In this document: positions 25,727 to 34,155 of the stretch, one piece after another
Layout: every line of letters starts with the position of its first letter
Numbering within the stretch: the stretch's first letter is position 1
NCBI GenBank assembly: GCA_904501975.1
Contig: CAJGCZ010000007.1
Span: 1-64,000 of the forward strand
Source of the DNA: an uncultured Akkermansia sp.
GTDB lineage: Bacteria; Verrucomicrobiota; Verrucomicrobiia; Verrucomicrobiales; Akkermansiaceae
Direction: 5' to 3'
Length of the DNA stretch: 64,000 nt
Position numbers and translations under genes: made by a program
Notes under the pieces: generated by a model
Database searches by the model: none
What the model saw: only the letters and a program-made list of their open reading frames with translations
Told to the model about the DNA's origin: nothing

Positions 25727-27394
25727 TCAGCGAGTTTTGGCAGGGAGAGGCTCCTTGATTTTCTTCACAATATCGCGGGCCAGCTTCTCATTATACTTAC
25801 CGCCCATAATGAGGTAGGTGCGGGCAAACTCGCGAGAGGCATCGGCGTAGAGTTTCGGGTCGTTCTCATTGAGTTTGGCGCGGGTGGCTTCATCCATCTC
25901 GTTGATGGTACGCACAACGCGCTTCAAGCGTTCCACAGCCTGCTCATCGTTCTTCTCGGTCTTACGCTCAATAAGAGCCAAATTCATGCGAGCGCGCAAC
26001 ACCTTGCCATCAGTCAAATCAGGGTACGTTTCCTCATCAATAGCAACGGATTCTTTCACCCACTGAATAGCCTCAGAGTAACGCTCCTGGGCCACGTAGA
26101 AATCAGCAATTTCCTTAGCAATCTGAGCGAAGGACCACTTGCTGTCCTTCATGAGAGAATCGTGCTCCTTAAGCATATCGCGGCAGCGCTTCAGCAGCTC
26201 AATGCGCTCCTCACCTTCTGCATGCTCAGCAAGGAAAGAAAGGCATTTATATACAGCAGCCGGCTCCGTTTCGTTCTCTAACAGAAAGCGGTAATCCTCC
26301 ACGGCGTCGGTAATAGCACCACGGGCTTCATTGGCGCGTGCGCGCATGCGGCAGTGGTGAAGCTCCATTTGGCGCAGTTCCTCGTCCTTGATGCCGTAAC
26401 CTCGGGCAAAGGCATCGGACAAAGTGAGGTACTGCACGCAGGAATCATACTGAGCCAGACGGAAACATACATCACCCAGCATGGTGTAACACTCCGGCAA
26501 ACGGCGATCCGTATCCGGGAACATCAACAGGGAGTCCAACGCCTTCAAAAGATTTGCCTGAATCGCTTGCAACTCTTCCTTACGGCGAGCGGGATTCTGG
26601 AGACTGCGGGAAGCCTCGTTGAGCAGCAACTTACCGGTGGCAGGGCAATCCGGCCAACCGGCACCCTCCAGCAGGCTACGCACTTCATCCCACTCCGCCT
26701 GCAAGGCACCGGATACCTCGGCACAGCGCAGTTTCAGGGCTGCAGCCTCCACCGCCAGCTCGGGCTTGCTCTTTAAGCGGGCGTTGACCTGCTCGCGGCG
26801 CAGAATATCCATAGCTTGGTAAGCCTCATTCTTTTTATCCATCTGCTCGCAGGTTTCCACATAGCGACGAATGGAATTAAGAAGAAGAGACGTGGTCTCC
26901 GCCGGCTCATTCACCAAACGGTTCTGAAGCTGTTTTTCCAACTTCAGCTGGAAGTCAAAATCGCTCTTTTCCTTGGCTAAAGCAGCAATGCGGTCTAAGC
27001 CTTCAATCGGAGCAATACCTTCCACCTCAGGCACAATGGGTTTCACCGTAGCCCACTCACCTTCATCCACCAATCGGCTGGCCAACACCCAAAGAAATCG
27101 GCGGCGCGTTTCCTCGCTCTTAATCCAGCCCATGCGCACAGTTCTGTCTTCTGCTAACTTCAGCAACGAAGGACGGTCGCCGGACAAATCGGCCAGCAGG
27201 CGATTGAGGTTGTTGTTAGCCTCCGTGTCGTCGCGAACAACAATCGTCTCGCCCTTAAAAGATTCTATAATTTCTTCACCCTTGGCAAAATAAGCCCAAG
27301 TCAACAGTGAAACAATAGTGAGAGACACAGCCGCAATAGGCAAAGCGTGGCTGGTATTCTTTCTCTTCGGTTTATATCGACGGTACATGGTCAA
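25727..27394 (-). CDS. Membrane-anchored TPR-like protein
   Basis: 555 aa. Basic N-terminus (MTMYRRYKPKRKN), one transmembrane helix about residues 18-35, then an all-helical region of about 500 residues with TPR-type helix pairs (for example AQYDSCVQYLTLSDAFARGY and ERYSEAIQWVKESVAIDE). Probably bitopic with the repeats in the periplasm, by analogy and not shown. It lies 26 bases downstream of another TPR membrane protein and 9 bases upstream of murJ, which suggests a scaffold role around peptidoglycan assembly. No enzyme motif. Confidence 0.75.
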   Translation of the reverse strand: MTMYRRYKPKRKNTSHALPIAAVSLTIVSLLTWAYFAKGEEIIESFKGETIVVRDDTEANNNLNRLLADLSGDRPSLLKLAEDRTVRMGWIKSEETRRRFLWVLASRLVDEGEWATVKPIVPEVEGIAPIEGLDRIAALAKEKSDFDFQLKLEKQLQNRLVNEPAETTSLLLNSIRRYVETCEQMDKKNEAYQAMDILRREQVNARLKSKPELAVEAAALKLRCAEVSGALQAEWDEVRSLLEGAGWPDCPATGKLLLNEASRSLQNPARRKEELQAIQANLLKALDSLLMFPDTDRRLPECYTMLGDVCFRLAQYDSCVQYLTLSDAFARGYGIKDEELRQMELHHCRMRARANEARGAITDAVEDYRFLLENETEPAAVYKCLSFLAEHAEGEERIELLKRCRDMLKEHDSLMKDSKWSFAQIAKEIADFYVAQERYSEAIQWVKESVAIDEETYPDLTDGKVLRARMNLALIERKTEKNDEQAVERLKRVVRTINEMDEATRAKLNENDPKLYADASREFARTYLIMGGKYNEKLARDIVKKIKEPLPAKTR

Positions 27395-27420
27395 ATCGTA
27401 TCAGTTTTAATTCAAAAAAA

Positions 27421-29028
27421 TCAATGAGACTCCTCATCTGCCGGCACTGCCCCTCTGTCGCGGCAGTATTGCAGCTGAACGGATACTTCGTTGCGCAGCA
27501 TTTTATCATCTGTTACCAAGGGCTGCAGAGCATCCCACACGGCGTACGCCTCTGTCCACTGACGCAGCTGCGTTAAACTGTAAGCCTGCGCCATCATGGC
27601 TGCAATCAACTCCGGGTTCTGCTTGTCCTCCATCGTAGAAAGCAAGCGCACCGCTTCACCATACGCGGCACAAGCCTCTTCGGCTTTATTTTGAGCATCG
27701 TAAATACGGGCCAACTCCAAATGAATGCGGCCTTGCGGAATCAGCTCAGCTGCCATGTGGCTACGGCGCAATTGCAGGCATTCGGTAAAATACCCGGCAG
27801 CCTTATCCAGCTCCTCGTATGCTAAGCAGCAGCGAGCTGCGCCTTCCAAGGGTTGCACACGGTAGGCAGGGCTTGCCCCGCATACCTCCAACGCCTTTTC
27901 AAAATCTACACGTGCAGCACCATAATTCTCGCGACTGAAGTTAAGCCAGCCGCGTTGGTCGTACAGACAATTCCAGAAGGTGCTGCCGGAAGGCTCATGA
28001 ATCAAGGCAATGCCCTCGGCGCGGTAAAGCATGGCCAAAGCTGCATCGCTATTGCCTTTATCCTGCTCAATGCGGGCGAGGTCGCGCAAGGCCAACAACA
28101 TGTAGGGCGCAGCAGAAGGAGTATCCTCGATACGGCTTAAGCCGTTTCTGATTAACTCTTCGGCACGCGCACTCTCGCCTTTATCCAGCAAGAGAGAGCC
28201 CACACAAATAGATGCACCGGCCAGCTCCGGCAAATGGTCTGCCTTAAAGCCGCTCAGTGCTTTTTCAAAGCAGCGGTTTGCTTTCTCCAGAGCGGTTGTC
28301 GTGCCTTCCTCGCGGTACAAGCGCCCCTTCCAGGCCCAAATACCGGCCACCATTTCCTCGCCCTTATCCCCTAATTCAGCGGCGCGTTTAGCATAGGCCG
28401 AAAGCTGCTGATGAAGGTGTTGCGGATTCGGGTAAGCCGCAGGAAGATGAGCTAACTGCTCGGAAATAAGCTCTAATTGCTCCTCTACCAAAGAAGCTTT
28501 TTTGTAATACGCATCGGCATACCCGTAGTAATAGGCACCTTGCTCATACTTCCCCTCCTCTACCAAGGCTCTGGCCGTCACAAGTGCACGGCGTGCCCAT
28601 AAGGAAGAGGCTTGCGGCTGAGCCGTAAAGAGCTCGCGCAACATGGTATCGGCCTCTGCCGCAAGACCGCGTGTTATCAGGGCTTGAGCCAATGCCCATT
28701 GAACTTCATAAAGAACGGTGGGCTCTTGAATCCAAGCCAATGTCGTGCGGTGATTCTTCACCGCATCCACCAACACAGCATCTTCGGCGGAAGCCAACTG
28801 CTGCACATGGCGCAAATTCTCCACAGCGCAGGCATGAACTGCGGCCGTTACTTCGCCGGAGCATACCCCCTCCTTATATCCTCTCTCTACACCGGCGCGG
28901 TAGGTAGCGTATTCTACCCCCAAAAGAGAAAGAACACCCAGACCGATAGCGATGTATTTCACTATCGGTCTGAGCTCAAGTTTTTCTTCCTGAGATTCAG
29001 GCCTTTCCGGAGCTTGCTGATGAGGCAT
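27421..29028 (-). CDS. Membrane-anchored TPR repeat protein
   Basis: 535 aa. A short cytoplasmic N-terminus rich in Glu, one membrane helix about residues 28-45 (YIAIGLGVLSLLGVEYATY), then repeated TPR helices across the rest (FEKALEVCGASPAY, LEGAARCCLAYEELDKAAGYF, ARIYDAQNKAEEACAAYGEA). Same build as the next gene, so possibly a duplicated pair. It follows lysC by 29 bases and belongs to the run ending in murJ. Protein-protein interaction role inferred from the TPRs only. Confidence 0.78.
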   Translation of the reverse strand: MPHQQAPERPESQEEKLELRPIVKYIAIGLGVLSLLGVEYATYRAGVERGYKEGVCSGEVTAAVHACAVENLRHVQQLASAEDAVLVDAVKNHRTTLAWIQEPTVLYEVQWALAQALITRGLAAEADTMLRELFTAQPQASSLWARRALVTARALVEEGKYEQGAYYYGYADAYYKKASLVEEQLELISEQLAHLPAAYPNPQHLHQQLSAYAKRAAELGDKGEEMVAGIWAWKGRLYREEGTTTALEKANRCFEKALSGFKADHLPELAGASICVGSLLLDKGESARAEELIRNGLSRIEDTPSAAPYMLLALRDLARIEQDKGNSDAALAMLYRAEGIALIHEPSGSTFWNCLYDQRGWLNFSRENYGAARVDFEKALEVCGASPAYRVQPLEGAARCCLAYEELDKAAGYFTECLQLRRSHMAAELIPQGRIHLELARIYDAQNKAEEACAAYGEAVRLLSTMEDKQNPELIAAMMAQAYSLTQLRQWTEAYAVWDALQPLVTDDKMLRNEVSVQLQYCRDRGAVPADEESH

Positions 29029-29057
29029 TGCGCGGCAGCAATTCAGTTAAGGTCCAA

Positions 29058-30284
29058 TCAGGCGGATACTTGATCCAGATTGAAAGCAGCGTGAACCACG
29101 CGAGCAGCCATCTCAATGTCAGCAGCTTCAACCGTGGTCGTAATGCGAATCTCAGAGGTGGCAATCATGCCGGTCTGAATACCGGCGTCTGCCAAGGTGC
29201 GGAATACGGTGGCAGCTACACCGGGGTTGGAGCGCATGCCCACACCCACAACGGAGAGCTTGGCAAGGCCGGCCTCTGTCTCCAACTTAGCGCAGGGGCC
29301 AAGCTTGGGCAGCACAGCCTTGAGGGCAGCCTGGGCAGCACCCAAATCACTCATATTCATGGTAAAGGACTGGCGAGCCTGACCGTCGTGAGCCGTATTG
29401 GCTACAATCATATCCACGTTAATCTCGGCTTCAGCCAAGGCGGTAAGAATAAGGGCGGTGTATGCCACGGGAGCGGTGATACCGGACACCGTTACACGGG
29501 CCTGATTACGTTCGATTGAGACGCCGCGAACAACGAGCGACTCCATAGCTGAGTTTTCTTCTTGCACAATAGTACCGGGGTTAGAATTCATGGAATTGCG
29601 GACTTCAAAAACAACGCCGAATTTCTTTGCAAATTCAACGGAGCGAGCCTGCATAACTTTGGAGCCGCTGGAAGCCATTTCCAGCATTTCCTCATAAGAA
29701 AGTACGGGGATTTTACGTGCATCTTTCACTACACGCGGGTCACAGGTGTAAACGCCGTCCACATCTGTGTAAATCTGGCAAAGGTCGGCCTTAACAGCTG
29801 CAGCCATAGCAATGGCAGACAAATCGGAGCCGCCACGGCCTAAGGTGTGGATGGTACCATCCTTGGTAACGCCTTGGAAACCGGCGCACACCACGATGCA
29901 ATCCTCATCAAGAGCCTGAATCACCTTTTCCGGTTGGATATTATCAATACGGCCACGGGTATGCGTGCCGTAGGTGCAAACACCGGCCTGAGCACCCGTA
30001 AAGCTGCGAGCCTTATAGCCCATATCCGTGATAGCCATGCAGAGCAAAGCAATGGATTGCTGCTCGCCGGTAGCCATCAGCATATCCAACTCACGCTCGG
30101 GAGGATTATCCATCACCTCGTGAGCCAGTGCAATCAGCTTATCCGTCACGCCGCTCATAGCAGAGATAACAGCCACAACTTTGTTGCCGGCTTCCTTCGT
30201 TTCAATAAGCTTGCGGGCTACGTTGCGGATACGGTCGATTGTGCCCACGGAGGAGCCACCATATTTCTGTACGATGAGTGCCAT
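29058..30284 (-). CDS. lysC: Aspartate kinase
   Basis: 408 aa monofunctional aspartokinase, first step of the lysine/diaminopimelate, threonine and methionine pathway. Seen: KYGGSSVG at residues 7-14, VVAVISAMSGVTD, GFQGVT, GRGGSDLSA, the TDVDGVYTCDPRVV stretch, and two C-terminal ACT domains (ALAEAEINVDMIVAN, TLADAGIQTGMIATSEIRIT) for feedback control. Length matches the class of about 405 aa. Six bases downstream of hom, so the two are cotranscribed; the run ends at murJ, pairing diaminopimelate supply with wall synthesis. Confidence 0.95.
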   Translation of the reverse strand: MALIVQKYGGSSVGTIDRIRNVARKLIETKEAGNKVVAVISAMSGVTDKLIALAHEVMDNPPERELDMLMATGEQQSIALLCMAITDMGYKARSFTGAQAGVCTYGTHTRGRIDNIQPEKVIQALDEDCIVVCAGFQGVTKDGTIHTLGRGGSDLSAIAMAAAVKADLCQIYTDVDGVYTCDPRVVKDARKIPVLSYEEMLEMASSGSKVMQARSVEFAKKFGVVFEVRNSMNSNPGTIVQEENSAMESLVVRGVSIERNQARVTVSGITAPVAYTALILTALAEAEINVDMIVANTAHDGQARQSFTMNMSDLGAAQAALKAVLPKLGPCAKLETEAGLAKLSVVGVGMRSNPGVAATVFRTLADAGIQTGMIATSEIRITTTVEAADIEMAARVVHAAFNLDQVSA

Positions 30285-30290
30285 AAATTA

Positions 30291-31610
30291 TCAGTCGTTA
30301 AAAGTTTCGATACGGAACACGGCAGGATTGGGGTCAATGTACTCGTTATCTGCCAGCTCACGGAGGACATACTTAAGACGAATCCACTTGCACGCGTGCA
30401 CCATAAACACCAGATGGTTGCGACGAATACCGTTGCTATCCACGGATTCATTGGTGGAGGTGGTAGCGGAAATGTCTACATCATATTTAGCAAACTTGGA
30501 CGCAATGGCGGCAATAACACCCGGGCGGTCCTGCACACGGAAGCGCACATAGTACGGAGTCACCGTATCGCCCATGGGTATAATGCTCAGCTCCTTGGTA
30601 TAGGGCTGGAAACCTGTGTGGTAATCATCCAAACGGCACTCGCGCATGGCCAGCACAACATCGCCGATAACGGCACTGGCGGTGGGATTCTTACCGGCAC
30701 CACGACCATAGAAAATAGACTCGCCCACAATATCCCCCTTCACGGCAATGGCATTGAATACACCATCCACCTTAGCAAGCAAATGCTCCTTCGGCACAAA
30801 ACTGGGCTGCACTCGCAACTCCAAGGCGTTTTGGTCTGCATGGTGCTTGATAACAACCAGCAGCTTGATGGAATAGCCCAGTTGCTCGGCCAGCTTAAAG
30901 TCCACACTCTCCACCTGCTCAATACCTGAGACGGCAATTTGGTTGGGGTTCAGCGGAGTACCGTATGCCAACATAGCCAAAATGAGGGCCTTATGGGCGG
31001 CATCCCAACCGTTGATATCAAAAGACGGGTCCGCCTCTGCAAAGCCCAAGCGCTGAGCCTGCTCCAACGCCTCACGGAAGGGCATACCCTTATCCTTCAT
31101 GCTGGAGAGAATGTAATTACTGGTACCGTTGATAATACCGGCAATATACTCCACCTTGTTGCAGATGAGAGAATTTTGAAGACTTTGCACAATAGGAATA
31201 CCACCACCGCAAGAGGCTTCAAAGTAAAGGGGAGTCCCCTTCTCTGCGGACAGCTTAAAGAGCTCGCTACCATACTCAGCCAGCACAGCCTTGTTACCGG
31301 TTACCACGGGTTTACCTGCCTCCAGCGCAGCCTTTACCAGCTTGTACGCCTCATTTGTACCACCGATAAGCTCAATGATAATATCAATTTCCGGGTCATT
31401 CACCAAGTCGCGCCAATCATCCGTCAGAATCGCCGGGTCCACCTCCACATCTCGGCTGCGGTTCAGATTTCCCACAGCAATTCGTTTAACAGCAAAGGCA
31501 ATCTGGGCACGAGCTTCAAGCAACTGATAATTGCGGCACAGGGTTTCATAAACCCCTGAACCCACTGTTCCGAGGCCTGCAAGGCCCAACTGTAGCGTGT
31601 TTCCTATCAT
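30291..31610 (-). CDS. hom: Homoserine dehydrogenase
   Basis: 439 aa from the ATG at 31610. An upstream in-frame ATG at 31634 is rejected because the -10 box (31623-31628) lies between them. NAD(P)-binding GLAGLGTVGSGVYETL at the N-terminus, GTSNYILSSM and the catalytic-domain stretch GFAEADPSFDINGWDAAHKALIL, and a C-terminal ACT domain (RFRVQDRPGVIAAIASKFAKY) are present. It reduces aspartate semialdehyde to homoserine for threonine and methionine. First gene of the hom-lysC-TPR-TPR-murJ run. Confidence 0.95.
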   Translation of the reverse strand: MIGNTLQLGLAGLGTVGSGVYETLCRNYQLLEARAQIAFAVKRIAVGNLNRSRDVEVDPAILTDDWRDLVNDPEIDIIIELIGGTNEAYKLVKAALEAGKPVVTGNKAVLAEYGSELFKLSAEKGTPLYFEASCGGGIPIVQSLQNSLICNKVEYIAGIINGTSNYILSSMKDKGMPFREALEQAQRLGFAEADPSFDINGWDAAHKALILAMLAYGTPLNPNQIAVSGIEQVESVDFKLAEQLGYSIKLLVVIKHHADQNALELRVQPSFVPKEHLLAKVDGVFNAIAVKGDIVGESIFYGRGAGKNPTASAVIGDVVLAMRECRLDDYHTGFQPYTKELSIIPMGDTVTPYYVRFRVQDRPGVIAAIASKFAKYDVDISATTSTNESVDSNGIRRNHLVFMVHACKWIRLKYVLRELADNEYIDPNPAVFRIETFND

Positions 31611-31622
31611 ACGCGTGGCGAA

Positions 31623-31651
31623 ATTATACAGCACTTATCCCTACCACTCAA
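31623..31651 (-). promoter_or_regulatory. Near-leaderless promoter of the hom-lysC-murJ run
   Basis: On the - strand TTGAGT (31646-31651), 17-bp spacer, TATAAT (31623-31628). The -10 ends 12 bases before the hom ATG at 31610. Confidence 0.7.
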
Positions 31652-31695
31652 GCTTATATTCATGAATGCCACAATTTATTTCAGCAAATATAACG

Positions 31696-31724
31696 TTGAC
31701 TTTCACGCCAACCCGTACTAGAAT
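31696..31724 (+). promoter_or_regulatory. Promoter of the SNase-rarA pair
   Basis: TTGACT (31696-31701), 17-bp spacer, TAGAAT (31719-31724), 13 bases before the ATG at 31738. It rules out longer in-frame starts upstream. Confidence 0.75.
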
Positions 31725-31737
31725 GACACGCAACACC

Positions 31738-32694
31738 ATGAAACGATTAATCAGCCTACTACTCCTTATTTTCGGCATCCACACCGGCGATGCAGCAGAC
31801 TCCTTTAGTGCCAAGTGCAATCACGTATTCGACGGCGATTCCTTCAAAGCGATTAAGAAAGGCGAAAACGAAGAAACAGAAATTCGACTTTACGGTATCG
31901 ACGCTCCGGAAAAGGGACAGGAGTACGCCAAACAAGCTCGCGAAAAACTCATCAAGCTTATTCGCAACAAACAGGTACGTGTAGAGGTACAGGAAACGGA
32001 CTCCTACGGACGCACCGTCGGCAAGGTGTATGTGGGTAAAACGTATGTGAATCTGGAAATGGTAAAATCCGGCTATGCTTGGTACTACAGCCACCATGCA
32101 GAGGAAGCTAAAGATTTAGAAAAGGCTGAGAAAAAAGCACGCAAGGACAAAAAAGGGCTTTGGGCCGGGGACTCACCTATCTCTCCGCGAGAGTGGAGAA
32201 AAGCACATCCTTCCGAGCGCTCTGAGCAAGCAGCTGTCACCACAGCCACAGCAGGCACCTACACCGGCACCTGCACTCAAGTGAAGGATGGCGAGGAGTT
32301 TTATCTCACCACCGCCGACGGGCAAAAACTGCATATCTATCTCAACGGCACCGATGCACCGGAAGAAGAACAGGATGCAACCGCCTGCAATGCGGCCGAA
32401 ACGGCACTCAAAGAGTTGATTTTGAACAAAGAGCTGCGTGTCGAGGTAGCAGAGGTTAAGGGCAAGCGCCACTACGCCGCCGTATACGCACAGGATACAT
32501 ACATCAACGCAGAACTGGTGCGCCGAGGGCTCTCTTGGTACTCCTCGCTGCATGCTCCGGAAGATGCCGCCCTTAAGGCCGCAGACAAAGAGGCTAAGGC
32601 TGCAAAACAAGGCATTTGGGCCAAGCCCTCACCGGAAGCCCCGTGGAAATGGCGCAGCCGCAACAAAGACAAGCTCCCGCAATCGGAGAGCTGA
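31738..32694 (+). CDS. Secreted double SNase-domain protein
   Basis: 318 aa with a signal peptide (about 1-20, ending DAA). Two staphylococcal-nuclease-like (OB-fold) domains follow. The first, about 25-145, keeps the catalytic trio: Arg50 and Glu58 in IRLYGIDAPEKGQ and Arg92 in DSYGRTVGK, plus the Asp pair in FDGDSF. The second, about 165-300, is a clear copy but has lost it: IYLNGTDAPEEEQ lacks the first Arg, GKRHYA replaces GRTVGK, and DGEEF replaces DGDSF. So probably one active calcium-dependent nuclease domain plus one non-catalytic domain, exported to periplasm or outside. It lies 18 bases before rarA. Confidence 0.85.
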   Translation: MKRLISLLLLIFGIHTGDAADSFSAKCNHVFDGDSFKAIKKGENEETEIRLYGIDAPEKGQEYAKQAREKLIKLIRNKQVRVEVQETDSYGRTVGKVYVGKTYVNLEMVKSGYAWYYSHHAEEAKDLEKAEKKARKDKKGLWAGDSPISPREWRKAHPSERSEQAAVTTATAGTYTGTCTQVKDGEEFYLTTADGQKLHIYLNGTDAPEEEQDATACNAAETALKELILNKELRVEVAEVKGKRHYAAVYAQDTYINAELVRRGLSWYSSLHAPEDAALKAADKEAKAAKQGIWAKPSPEAPWKWRSRNKDKLPQSES

Positions 32695-32712
32695 TGAATC
32701 CCCCACCGCAAC

Positions 32713-34071
32713 ATGGATTTATTCACCCCATACGGCAAAGCAGAAGCGCAAGAAGAGACGTATGCTAACACCAGCATGCCGCTGGCAGCACGCATGCGCC
32801 CCGAATCTTTGGAAGAAGTAGCCGGCCAAAAGCATTTGCTGGCAGAAGGCAAGCTTTTGCGCCGCGCTATCGAAACGGATCGATTTTCCTCCCTCATTTT
32901 CTACGGTCCGCCCGGTGTCGGCAAAACAACCCTCGCTTCGGTTATCGCTAAGCAAACCAGCGCCTACTTTGTCATGCTCAATGGTGTGGAATCCAATGTG
33001 AGCGATATACGCGAAAAAATCGCGGAAGCCAAAGCCAGGCAAACGCTGCACGGGCAAAAAACCATTCTCTTTGTAGACGAGTTACACCGCTTCAACAAAG
33101 CGCAGCAAGATGTGTTGCTGCCCCATTTGGAGCGAGGCACCGTGCGTTTCATCGGTGCCACCACTGAGAATCCATACTTTGCCATTAACTCCGCCATGCT
33201 GTCGCGCTCGCAGATTTTCCCTTTGGAATCTGTGCCCGATGACGAAATTATCACCCTGCTCCGCCGTGCCATCTGCGACAATAAACGAGGGCTCGGCCAC
33301 TTAAAACTTCGGGTGGATGAGGAAGCCTTGGCGCACTTAGCGCTGAAAGCCGATGGCGATGTACGCAAAGCCCTCACCGCGCTCGAAGTTGCAGCCCTCT
33401 CCACTCCGGCAGACGCAGAGGGAACCATCCATGTCACCTTGGCAGAGGCAGAGGAATCCATCCAGAAAAAAGCTATCAGGTACGACCGCGCCGGCGATGG
33501 CCACTACGACACCATTTCCGCCTTCATTAAATCCATGCGCGGCAGTGATCCGGACGCCGCGCTTTACTGGCTGGCCTTCATGCTCAACGCCGGTGAGGAT
33601 ATTCGATTCATTGCACGCCGACTCGTTATCTGCGCCAGTGAAGACGTAGGCTTGGCAGACTCCAACGCCCTGCGCGTGGCCTTAGCTGCTGCGCAGGCTG
33701 CAGAAATGCTGGGCATGCCCGAGGCTAGGATTCCGCTGGCACACGCCACCGTTTACATTGCCACCGCACCCAAGAGCAATGCCGCCTACATGGGAATTAA
33801 CGCCGCGCTGGAAGATGTGCGTGAAGGCAAAACCCTCGCCGTGCCGGATCACCTAGCCACCCCCACGCGTAAAAAATTAGCACGTCTGCGTGGCGTATCC
33901 GAAGAAGCGACCACCTACAAATACGCACACGATTTCGGCGACGACCATTTTGTGCCGCAAGCATACCTGCCCGAGGGGCGTGTATATTACCACCCCACCA
34001 CCAACGGTATGGAGCTGCGCATCACTGAGCGCATGGAGTACCTGCGCAACAAGCGCGACACAACGGAATAA
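32713..34071 (+). CDS. rarA: Replication-associated recombination protein A (AAA+ ATPase)
   Basis: 452 aa, RarA/MgsA/WRNIP1 family, a clamp-loader-like ATPase acting at stalled replication forks. Walker A GPPGVGKTT near residues 60-68, Walker B LFVDELHRFNKAQQD, sensor motif GATTENPYFAIN, and the C-terminal tetramerisation domain (YDRAGDGHYDTISAFIKSMRGSD, then HPTTNG near the end). The N-terminal LAARMRPESLEEVAGQKHLL is typical. Likely cotranscribed with the secreted SNase gene upstream and ended by a terminator at 34099-34140. Confidence 0.95.
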   Translation: MDLFTPYGKAEAQEETYANTSMPLAARMRPESLEEVAGQKHLLAEGKLLRRAIETDRFSSLIFYGPPGVGKTTLASVIAKQTSAYFVMLNGVESNVSDIREKIAEAKARQTLHGQKTILFVDELHRFNKAQQDVLLPHLERGTVRFIGATTENPYFAINSAMLSRSQIFPLESVPDDEIITLLRRAICDNKRGLGHLKLRVDEEALAHLALKADGDVRKALTALEVAALSTPADAEGTIHVTLAEAEESIQKKAIRYDRAGDGHYDTISAFIKSMRGSDPDAALYWLAFMLNAGEDIRFIARRLVICASEDVGLADSNALRVALAAAQAAEMLGMPEARIPLAHATVYIATAPKSNAAYMGINAALEDVREGKTLAVPDHLATPTRKKLARLRGVSEEATTYKYAHDFGDDHFVPQAYLPEGRVYYHPTTNGMELRITERMEYLRNKRDTTE

Positions 34072-34098
34072 TTCCGCACCTGCAATTTCTGCCTATAG

Positions 34099-34140
34099 AA
34101 AGAGCCAACAGCCACCACGGCCATTGGCTCTTTTGTTTTG
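34099..34140 (+). terminator. Intrinsic terminator after rarA
   Basis: AAAGAGCCAA (34099-34108) pairs with TTGGCTCTTT (34124-34133), followed by a T-rich TTTTGTTTTG run. Confidence 0.85.
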
Positions 34141-34155
34141 ATATGGTAAAGAAAC

